Assembly: GCF_001949145.1 (NCBI RefSeq)
Contig: NW_019091471.1
Coordinates: forward strand, 126,001 to 186,000
DNA: 60,000 nt
Direction of reading: 5' to 3'
Origin: Acanthaster planci
Taxonomy: Eukaryota > Echinodermata > Asteroidea > Valvatida > Acanthasteridae
The notes beneath the pieces were generated by a model. It was not told where the DNA came from and searched no databases. It saw nothing but the letters and a program-made list of their open reading frames with translations. A program made the position numbers and the translations under genes. Positions 12,336-22,300 of the stretch are shown here, one piece after another; within the stretch, counting starts at the first letter, position 1; every line of letters begins with the position of its first letter.

Positions 12336-12341
12336 AATAAA
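12336..12341 (+). terminator. Poly(A) signal AATAAA, probable end of the RNA-binding protein transcript
   Basis: AATAAA is followed about 25 bases later by a GU-rich tract (TCTGTGTTTGTTTGTTTGTT, from 12362). This is the classic arrangement of cleavage signal and downstream element. Base composition also changes here, from T-rich to a more CG-containing, transposon-bearing region. Confidence 0.6.
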
Positions 12342-12687
12342 GTGATGAGCTTGCTATAAAAATCTGTGTTTGTTTGTTTGTTCTTTATTGGACTATATCG
12401 TCGTTACTAATGAATAACCGATATGAGTTTCATTCCGAGCTGGCTAGAAAATGGGCACCGTGTCGAAGGCCTACAAATCGTTTGAGGATACCCAAGTTTT
12501 TGGCGTCTTCGGGAAAGCTGGGGACTAATTTGTGCAGCTTGATGTCGGCATGCCCAGTTCAAAGCTCCAGCTGCAGCACCTACATGTACCACGGCTTTGA
12601 AATTGGTGCTGGGCCCTTTTATGAAGTAGCTTGGGCCTACTGAACACTATAAATGCGGGCATGAGGCGCTAGGCGCCTTGTACTAAC

Positions 12688-12922
12688 TAGCCTTTGATCA
12701 AGGCGCCCGCGGCGAAATGGAAAGACTAGTTTAAGCACAAAACCAACGCACGAAGAAAGGCTACACGACGAACCGCACGCCCGGCCCGATATGCGCACAG
12801 TCGAGTCCACGACACACGCAGCCCGGTACTGCATGCGCACGCATGTTAATTTCGGGCTTGCATGCAGTTCGTCGTGTGGACGTGACTATCCGTTTCGCCG
12901 CGGGCGCCTTGATCAAAGGCTA
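12688..12922. mobile_element. MITE with 30-bp TIRs and perfect 9-bp target duplication
   Basis: The ends TAGCCTTTGATCAAGGCGCC... and ...GGCGCCTTGATCAAAGGCTA are perfect inverted repeats for about 30 bp. A second inner inverted pair (CTACACGACGAAC / GTTCGTCGTGTGG) makes most of the 235-bp unit palindromic. The flanks at 12679-12687 and 12923-12931 are both TGTACTAAC, an exact 9-bp duplication. Nine-base duplications with long TIRs are typical of Mutator-like elements. No transposase is present. Confidence 0.8.
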
Positions 12923-14945
12923 TGTACTAACACGCTTCTTCATATCAAATCAGTGCTCTGGAATATGTGATTGCCGAGCTTTTGGTAACTGAGTACCTTC
13001 TTCAGGGCAAGCAGATTCAGTTCTGAATGAACGCAGGCGAATCCACGTTCATTCCCTGTGGATGCAGCGTTCCAAGTTCAAAAATGACGCGCTGCTCCAG
13101 TTCCTTACGCTATACACAGGCAGATGACGCTTTCCAGCAGGATGCAGACGCTTACGTCACCGAGAGAATATGTGGCGGCGCGCGAAAGTGCTGAGCAACA
13201 GCATGATTGAGACCACAATCAATTTATATATAATGGAGATCAATGGTTGCACTACACCAAGTCAAACAGTGCAAAATCAGACCTAAAGAGCGCCGCCTGT
13301 CGACTCTCGGGAAGAGGTTGGTCTCTGTTTTTTCACTGGAAATTCAAGATAATGGCCAGACGATCACTTTCGTTTAAACTTTATGGGGGTTCCCGGAATA
13401 TACCCCCAAAAATAGTTGTAAAACTATGCGCTCAGCTCTGAATCTGGCCGCCTGCCTCTGTCCAAAATAGGCCCGCAATTTGGGACTTTTTTGTGATAAA
13501 ATACCCTGAACTAGAGACTGTCAGTCCCAAATTTGGAAACATAGAAATATTTCTATGATCCGTCCTGATTATGGCATGTTTTGTTGTAAAAAAAAACCCG
13601 TGGGATTACAAAATATTAATGAGCTCGCGCGTAGAAATCCAACGGTATGGTGGCATGCACCCGTAAGTCGAGTTCGGGCGAGCCGTTCTTGACACGGATT
13701 TCGTGTTCTCGCGCTCGAACGGTGGGAAAAAGGCCAAAGAACACTGTTCTCAGAACAGGTTGACACACCACCTCCTCATCAGGATTTTACACGAACACAC
13801 GGAAAAGCTCGCGAGATTCGGTTTGATTTTTGAACAGCCGCAAAAAGTACCGATATGGCTTTACAAAGCCGACGACAATGGAAAGTTTTGACAGAAAGGA
13901 ATTTTTAAAATGTTAAAGAAGTTAGCCCAGTTATCCAACATTAAGTACCGAAGAATGCACAAAGACGCTGCCATGTAGCATGTTACTTGCCACAAATAAC
14001 TACTAGCGTTAATAACTGGTTGTACATTCCCGGCGTTCGAGCGAGCGACCCACGAACAACAAATCGAGCTGTTCTTGAACAAACGAGAACAAGCCGCCCA
14101 AACTCAGCCATAGAGATCAGTGCGTTGGCACCGTACCCGTCCTGGTTCAGCTGATTTGCATATTTCTTAGACCACGTGAGGTCGCTCTTCGCCTTGATTT
14201 CGAGGGTACAGTCCACTTTGAAAACTGTGTAAAATCAGCACTGTTCAGGGCCCAATAACATGCACGCCAACATCCCCGAAATTTTTGAAACACAAATGAA
14301 ATTCTTGTCTGGTCACTTATCTTTCAATTTCTTTTCATTTTTTGTCGGTTAACCAATTACATTTTTAATTATTCCCTTAAAACAAAATCCCCCCAAAAAA
14401 GTGATTTTCCGAAGTCTGATTGTAGCCGTTTTTCAAGTGGCAACTCAACTTTCTCGGGCACTTAGGACCATTTTTTTTACCGTAGTTTTTAGCCATTCTG
14501 CTCTCATATGAAAGCTCAAAGACCCAGGGAGTTGATCCTGGCAAGGATTTACACAATCTCACGATTTTGGGGGGCCAAACAATCTCCTTTTTCAAAAGAT
14601 ACTTGGGATGCACTTTTAATGCTAATGAGCAGGCTAGAAACTCTCACTTGAATTAGTGGTCTTCACCCCGAGCGGCTGGTGCGTGCCGCACACGCGCTGT
14701 GACGAATGACAAACGCTTTGACCAATATCTAGCCAGGCCAGCAACATAATTAGTTCCCAAGACGTTGTTGCTGGCGTGGGTAGTTGTGGTTCGTGCGTAA
14801 TTCCAGCCACAGACATAAACGCATAGACCGCTGGTCTTGCGCGTAAAACCGTGATTTTGAAAAGTATGGGCAAACAGTGAGCGAAGCAATGGATGGCAGT
14901 GCGTCCAGTGCGCATTACGCGCAACGTACTTACATAATTATGTAT

Positions 14946-15261
14946 GGATGCGTTCGATTAGCTTCCCTGAATACAGCAGTGTTACACACGAGGGAAGCCT
15001 CGAAATGAGGGTAATCGAACGCTGCTGTGTACTCGCCAAGGCATTCTGGGAAAAAGGTCAAGTCTCCGCCACATTAAATCATGTACGTCCATGCACAAAC
15101 AGTCCTTCCGTGACGTCATTACACTCGGGCAGCCTCCAGAGACCCGCTCACCAGCCGGGGTAGAAGTGGCTGACACCAGGGCAAGCACGAGATCACGTGA
15201 TGGCTAAACAAACGCTCTCGTGTAAGTTTGACTTACACGTGTAAGCTAATCGAACGCACCC
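14946..15261. mobile_element. MITE with GCGTTCGATTAGC ends, copy 1 (complete)
   Basis: The left end GGATGCGTTCGATTAGC is mirrored by GCTAATCGAACGCACCC at the right, bounding 316 bp. The left half contains a second inverted copy of the end motif (ATCGAACGCTGCTGTGTA) and the right end has a small palindrome (TTACACGTGTAAGC). A full CRE palindrome TGACGTCA lies at 15111. I could not identify a target duplication. Confidence 0.75.
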
Positions 15262-15993
15262 TTTGTTGCCTGTATCATTTATTTACCTGTGCTCCCAAAA
15301 TTCGTTCACCTTTTTTGGTCTTCTGTACTGCTAACTCTTCTTTTCAGATGTTGCAACCGCATTATTTTGAATCCCTACGTGCCAGATTAAGTAACTAGAG
15401 GGTTTTTTACAATCGAAAAATGGCTTCATAGAATTTTATGACTGGAATTCTTCAACTATGCGTAAATTCGCTATACTTAGGGTAAACGCCCTATATGATG
15501 TCTTTGGGCTGGTCTTGTGAGCGCCCTCTCGCGTATCAACAATAACGTTTTGACCAGAAGCCTGCTACAAGGCGATGTGTTTGTTGTGCGTGTTATGTTG
15601 CGCATAATATTTGCATGAGTACCTGTGAAATGAATTGCGCCCTCTAGCTAGTATCAGCTCGGTTTCAACTTCCGTCCCAAGGAATACAGTGTTACTAACT
15701 GAACCGATATTACATGCACGAGCAACTTAAATGACACAATCGGACCCTCCTTAAGACAGTTGTGTTGGGCAAGAATAAATCGAGGGAGGAGGGCATCCAT
15801 GGTTGTACAAATTTCGAGGAGGCACTGAAGCAAATAACTAAATTTTGTGCATCTGCCCCAACTCGACTTCGCTCGTTGCTCAGTGGGTTCAGGGGGCGAC
15901 GAGCGAACTATCTGATACTCTTCTTTATGGAAGAGACAGAGTGGTGGTGGGGAAGAGGTTTTGGTGCCTTACACACATGGGAGATCACACTTT

Positions 15994-16744
15994 GGGTGCG
16001 TTCGATTAGTTTCCCTGAACACACCAGTGTTACACTCAAGGTAAGCCTCAAAATGAGGCTTATCGAACGCTGCAGTGTGTTTTCCAAGGCATTCTGGGAA
16101 AAAGGGTNNNNNNNNNNNNNNNNNNNNNNNNNNNNNNNNNNNNNNNNNNNNNNNNNNNNNNNNNNNNNNNNNNNNNNNNNNNNNNNNNNNNNNNNNNNNN
16201 NNNNNNNNNNNNNNNNNNNNNNNNNNNNNNNNNNNNNNNNNNNNNNNNNNNNNNNNNNNNNNNNNNNNNNNNNNNNNNNNNNNNNNNNNNNNNNNNNNNN
16301 NNNNNNNNNNNNNNNNNNNNNNNNNNNNNNNNNNNNNNNNNNNNNNNNNNNNNNNNNNNNNNNNNNNNNNNNNNNNNNNNNNNNNNNNNNNNNNNNNNNN
16401 NNNNNNNNNNNNNNNNNNNNNNNNNNNNNNNNNNNNNNNNNNNNNNNNNNNNNNNNNNNNNNNNNNNNNNNNNNNNNNNNNNNNNNNNNNNNNNNNNNNN
16501 NNNNNNNNNNNNNNNNNNNNNNNNNNNNNNNNNNNNNNNNNNNNNNNNNNNNNNNNNNNNNNNNNNNNNNNNNNNNNNNNNNNNNNNNNNNNNNNNNNNN
16601 NNNNNNNNNNNNNNNNNNNNNNNNNNNNNNNNNNNNNNNNNNNNNNNNNNNNNNNNNNNNNNNNNNNNNNNNNNNNNNNNNNNNNNNNNNNNNNNNNNNN
16701 NNNNNNAAGTTTGACTTACACGTGTAAGCTAATCAAACGCACCC
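15994..16744. mobile_element. MITE with GCGTTCGATTAG ends, copy 2 (interrupted by gap)
   Basis: GGGTGCGTTCGATTAGTTTC at the left and TAAGCTAATCAAACGCACCC at the right match copy 1 closely in the same orientation. The first 114 bp and the last 38 bp are present; the middle is replaced by Ns. The edges of the gap correspond to positions 15058 and 15234 of copy 1. Confidence 0.75.
16108..16706. other. Assembly gap (599 N)
   Basis: A continuous run of N lies inside the second MITE copy. By comparison with copy 1 only about 175 bp should be missing, so the size is either an estimate or hides extra sequence. Apparent open frames through it are artefacts. Confidence 0.98.
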
Positions 16745-19116
16745 ATTGGTAACGTGTGCTCAGCGCGCGCGTCCCACACCAAAACTGCATAAACGTGTGA
16801 ATGTATACCCACGAGGCGACCTCCCACCAAAGGACCGTCGTTGGTTCATGTATATATGAAACTTCCCACACGGAGCGGAAAGACTAACAAACGTCATTTC
16901 ACTAGGTTTTCTCTATTGCCCCCTTTAAAATTTAATGGCAGAAATCATTGTTTAATGTGACTTGTAAAGAGCGAATCTCACGGAACAGCGGCTCCATAAA
17001 TGCTTACCGCCATAGGCAGGAGCCAATGCATCTAATCAGTGATAGTGTTACCAAGGTCACTGGATTCGTCCATAGGCATCCCAAATGGTCTATCTAAGTC
17101 TTCGGGGGCAAATGGATTTTTTAAAATTTCTGTGAAAGAATCCTGATCCCCAAAGAAAGGTAATATCGCTTCCCAAATGCTGCCACTTTTAAATCCATCT
17201 GAAAAGGCAACGTGTGTGTGTGTGTGGGGGGGGCTTCCCCCGCCCACTGAATACATTACTGAAGCCCCCACCCATTATTACGTCACTGCCTCCATCCAGT
17301 ACGTGTGGGTTGTGAGCTGCGAGTCGTTTGGGTTAGCTTTCTTGAAGCAGGAAGGGAAGGGGTGTAGGGATGGTGTTTCGTTGGTCCTTGTGTCCCTTAG
17401 ACCTCCTACTCGCCTCTGAGGTTGGCCTACCGGCATCACGAACCTCGTGGCGTTCCAAACGACGGAACCTTGCATTCCACATGCCAAGTTAGTTGTGTGC
17501 AAAAATCGTATAGCGCCGCGTAGCAGCGCAAGATGGGGAACTTCACCATGAATACGCGTAAACGTTGCAGTGGCATGGTGCCTTTATTGCATTGACATGG
17601 TACCAGACTCTCGCGCGCGTTCTTAAACTTCAGACATGGGTGCATTGCGGCAAATCATAACACCCTGTTCGTCGAATCAGTGTGTATGCAAGCGTGGTGC
17701 CACTGCAGTAATGAATTGTATCTGGTGGTCATATCGGATGATGTAATTCGAAGCTTTCCTGTAATCGAAGTTTTAGAGAAATAGAAATAAAACTGTCAAA
17801 AACTGTTCCGTACGAAGCCCCATTGGTGTCATTTTTACCGTGTGATTATATTTCGCAAGGTGGTGCGTATTTTTCATTATCTTTTTTTTGCAAGTTATTA
17901 TTGATTTATATTACTTTGGCAAATCTCTGAAAAACGCGCACGTATCACTTTGTGAAATAGTAAAAGTGGCACAAAATGGGTTTCGTTTGGGGTGTGTGTG
18001 TAGAATGGTCGTAAACACCCTCCCCCATTTTTGTAGGCCCAAAGCACAGCGTCTAGTTTCTAATCTAGCCCGGCTGTCTACTTCGCCCCTTCCGCCACAC
18101 GCATACATTGCACGTGTCGGGGCTGGGATGGACAAATTTCATTTACAAAATGTTGTGATGGAAGTGCAGACGTCACAAAGCATTGTGGTTCGCACACTAC
18201 CTAATCTTTTACATCATCTGTGTTCATTCAGCGCACTTTCACGCAAGCGTTCACCTGCGTCACTGTTCAAACACGCTCTATCCAGAGAGAGGTAAGAAAA
18301 AAATACGTTATGTATCGTGAAGAAATTAGCCCATCCCAGCACACTGCAGGCAAGGCAACACAATTAGATGTCATGCCAACTGGAACTAGTTTAGTATGAG
18401 TGAAGTCGGCTGAGGGTCAAAGGCCCAGAACGCTTAAATTATGGAGGCGCTTGTTTCGGCTTATTTATGTTCATATCTACTTTTTAGTGATGGACTTGTA
18501 AAAGTTTACCATCACGATCAGACCATCACCGGCCACTCCTCTGCGTACGCGTACCCAGGGCGCAGTCCTCGACTGATCACGTTTGTCATTCACATAATGA
18601 CAACTGCGGGTGTGTGGTATTGAGGTTGTGAGGTAAACGGGGCACGGTGAATGGTTCGATGTTTGTTGTCGGATTACTCATCACGAAGCACGGAACTCAG
18701 ACCGAATTCTAAATAGTATCGAATAGTACACATCGGTGTTCAGGCGTCCACCACTGTTGAAGGACAGTATTTTCAAAACTGCATTTTGAGTTATGTTATT
18801 TCAAATACCCTCATTTATTTAAAACTGTTGACTTCAAACCACAGAGACGTTATCCTAATAAAAACATTGTCAAATGCATATTGTGTGGAAGTAGTATCGA
18901 CGCTTTTCAGAGATCGATTCCTAATAATATAGGCGTACTGCCGTTACCAAGCCAGTAGGTCACGCCTCACTTTCATAGGCGCTAGGCCCAATGAGTTTAC
19001 TCAATATCCCATGTGCATGTGCCAACGCTTGTTTTCGCACACATGGTGCTGTCGTTGATGCACTGACGTGAAGTATTTTTGTACTCTTCTCGAACCCCAA
19101 ATCCCACGAAGAAAAC

Positions 19117-19341
19117 ATGGGTTTTTCCGACTTCTTTTTCTACCCGGATTACTACGGGTTAGTGAAGACATTTTTAGTAGAGATGCCAGAATATTATAGC
19201 ACAGAACCGGTTCACCCGGATGGATTTCTCGGGGAAGTGCGGACATATTGTGAGGCGAAATGGAGCGATCTGTATTTGGTTGTGCTGTTGGCCATCACGT
19301 GGACCATTCTCCGGTACCTGCTCACGTTGTTTGTTTTGAAG
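19117..19341 (+). CDS. CERS1: Ceramide synthase coding exon 1
   Basis: It encodes 75 residues, starting MGFSDFFFYPDYYG and ending TLFVLK, with a hydrophobic stretch (DLYLVVLLAITWTILRYLL) as first membrane segment. The N-terminus is poorly conserved in the family, so the start rests on ATG position and continuity with exon 2. The spacing from LF to the KM(A/P)ES motif is close to that in human CERS1. Donor AAG|GTGAAT, phase 0. Confidence 0.85.
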
Positions 19342-22300
19342 GTGAATATGATGATGATGAATAACTATCTGTACACCTGATGGTAAACGTTCAGGAAGTA
19401 TCCCCTACAAATAGTACGCCTATTTAGTACGCCCATGGTAGGACTAACGTTGAGACGTTAGGCCTACCGACTGTGAATTATCGGCTTCATCGTGTTCATG
19501 GTTACACGTCATGCATGTCGTCTGTTAGTGTTAGTTGACATGATTGAGACGTACAATAAACCTTTTTCACATTTCTTGTGCGCAAATTAAGCTCAGACAT
19601 TGTCAGAAGGCTTAACAGAGGGGAACGAATTCATGACAACAACGTTGTGTAGGCTAAAGTTTGGCAAATGGATGCTCGCAATTGTTATTGTAGAAAATTT
19701 GTTCCCCTTTAGCTTTATTCACTTAACTCGCGTGGGGGTGCTAAAATCAACATGGCGACGGAATGGGAAATTTGCTTGATGTTAGACCCTGTTGCAGAGT
19801 GTTGTTTTATTAATGATGTAATAAATCATAGATGTACGCCTTATTGACAAACGTGACAAAGCTTGAGTGACTAAGTTTTTTTCCTGGGTGATTGTGAAAG
19901 GACTTTTGGGGAATAGTTCCAAATACAGATGCCAGTAATTATTACCTACAATCTCCTATGAGGTGTCAGAAAGCAAAAACATGTCCAGAAAAGTTCAATT
20001 TAGGAGGGAAAAAAATCAAGTCGTTTACTTAGAAAACGTAGAATTTTTCAGACCAGTTTCACTGGAACTTTTTCTGGGTTTTAGTTTAACCCTACTAGTA
20101 CCGGGCTGTTGTTTGGCTTAGAGTACGCAGTACTACAAAATACTATGTAACACTCTGAGCCTGAAGGACCTAGCGCTACAAATTACTACTTCTGGCTAGG
20201 TTTATTCCATTGTTACTCGTACACAGAACAATGAAACCAAGCATTCATAGTGCCACAGCACTGTATGGTACATTGTCTTCTCTATTGTATTTTATAGCTT
20301 CAGAGAATAATGACATCATGTCCTCTTACAAGAGATAGGGCTGAGTACTACATTTCACTACTAAGTAGTACTTAGGAGCATTCGGGATTGTTAGGGTTAA
20401 AGGATTGTGTACATTTGCAATAAACTGAATTACAGATAAATATAAGCCACAGGGATTCAGTCAACATGTACAAAAAGGGTGGAAAAGAATTCTGTATCTA
20501 TGTAGTTGCCTGATCCCTTATTTCACCGAAATTTGAGACTTGATGATTAGACTTGAAATCAAGTCGTTAGTCGGCCGTGTTTGTCGTCCAGAACAATATG
20601 AGCTGGCATGCTATGTTGTTTTACAATTACATGTAGTACTGAGCAGTACTGAGCCTGTTCACTGTTGCCCGGTATCCAGTGTGCTGCACTGCTTCGGCCG
20701 GGAAATGACGCGCGATCATGGGCTGTTTAATTAATACCCGCATAACGACTGACTCTGGATGGATATTCATGTACATGTACATGTTTGCAACAACTGCACT
20801 GCATATTCATCTTTTCCATACGTTTCCAATAAGCCACTTGCAAGTTAAATTTGAATAAAATCTGGTACACTGCGTTACCTGATTGCACAGAAACGTAACA
20901 ATTTGAATTCCCCAGACTAAAGACACTGTTGTTATACCTCATGATTCGGGGCAAGCTTTAGCATAGCGACCACCATCTCTGGGATGGACTGGTTCCTTTG
21001 TGCCGTTCTTATCCATTAAGAACAATGTATTGTTGCAAGGCGTCTCTTTTGTAACTAAGCAAAAGCTTGCCCTGAATCACAAAGTATAGCAACAGTGGTT
21101 ATAGTAAGGAGAATTCAAGTTGTTGTGTTCATGTGAATTTAAAAAACTCAGTAACTCGCAAATGGCTTATACATGTAGTAGCCCATGCTACATAACAGAC
21201 CATCAATTTTATACAAAGGGATGTCCATATTTGATTAGTGCCAGTTTCTTTCAAATCTTACTTTAATTTAATATCCCTTTTAATCTGACACTTAAAGTCC
21301 ACTTGAAAATAGGTTGTGAAGTTACGGACCTGGCAACTATACGGTCATGACGGTCACAGACGTTAGTATGTGTTTGATAATTTTAGGAAGGAATTTCTAC
21401 GGACACCACCTGACACCATGTACCCAAACCCATTAGACTGGATTGAAAAATTGTGTTTTCTAAGTAAATACTTCAATATTTTCACTGCTAAATTTGAGGA
21501 CATTTGTGACCTGTCACCACAAACTGTGAAAGTCAGACTTTTCAAAAATTGAGATATTGGTTTTTTTTTTTTTAAAATTCAACAGAAAAAAGGCTTTCCA
21601 GTGGTATTAATACATGTACATGGAAGACTTAGGGTAGAAGTACATGTATAAGGTGCCAATGTGACATTATTCTGGCAGCTTTGTGTCATTGTTTCGGACA
21701 TTTTTTCAACATTTCTGACCAGGCACGAATAATGCTGAGATAATGACATTTTTAAATATATGATCCTGCAAAACGTTTGGAATTTGTTTTACATAAAAGA
21801 CTGGTCACTCTTTTCAAATATTTCAAAACCCCCCAAAATGGACCTCCACTTCAATATGACTTTGAACCTTCAAAATAGGTGAAAGCAGGATGCAACTTTA
21901 TGTTCATTTTGTCATGATGGGTCACATTTTATTACTTTCAGATGGCTTATAAGTCACTGCAGGGAAAACTGAGCGGTGTCCATTTGTGGAATTCTTGCCG
22001 AATTTTACAGTTCAAGCCAAAGGATAGATGATTGATATGAGACTTACATGTACCACAAGAGGGTTGGAGAGCATCTTGCCGGCTCTATAAAATGGCCAAA
22101 AATTAGATTAAATTATCCTGTTTTTGGCGCATGATGATCACCTGGTGATTGCACGAAGGTTGCCGTTTTGTGTTGTAGTATTCATTGCTCATGATGTCAT
22201 GACCGTTTGAGGACCATTCCTTTTTTGTGTGTAGGGAGTATACGTGTTCAGTCCATTGTTACATGCGGAGAACGCACGGCAGAAGAAAATCAAAAGACGG

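Larger units (their letters stand above)
4096..12360 (+). other. Probable very long 3' UTR of the RNA-binding protein gene
   Basis: About 8.3 kb separates the stop codon from the first poly(A) signal that has a convincing downstream element (12336). The stretch is T-rich on the + strand, has no supportable gene, and largely lacks the ACATGT repeats seen further right. Pumilio-type motifs TGTANATA occur at 5647 and 11676, and ATTTA motifs are common. Small inverted-repeat elements sit at 4487, 5518, 8877 and 9827. That all of it is transcribed is inference; earlier poly(A) sites (for example AATAAA near 5651) may also be used. Confidence 0.5.
12361..19116. other. Intergenic region and upstream flank of the ceramide synthase gene
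   Basis: No gene is supportable here. The region holds the MITEs at 12688, 14946 and 15994, the assembly gap at 16108-16706, and relatively CG-rich sequence from about 12640 to 19100. The promoter and 5' UTR of the ceramide synthase must lie toward its right end. A GACGTCAC (CRE-like) site is at 18169, and a strong-looking splice donor (GAGAGAG|GTAAGA) near 18291 might end a non-coding first exon, but neither is proven. Confidence 0.5.

Noticed and set aside
15762-16752. Long open frames (321 and 225 codons) spanning the gap
   Set aside because: Most of the length is N. The readable ends are MITE sequence without coding character.
17888-18295. A 135-codon + strand open frame upstream of the ceramide synthase
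   Set aside because: No recognisable domain or family resemblance. It lies in the presumed promoter/5' UTR region and probably arises by chance, although the donor at its end is noted separately.
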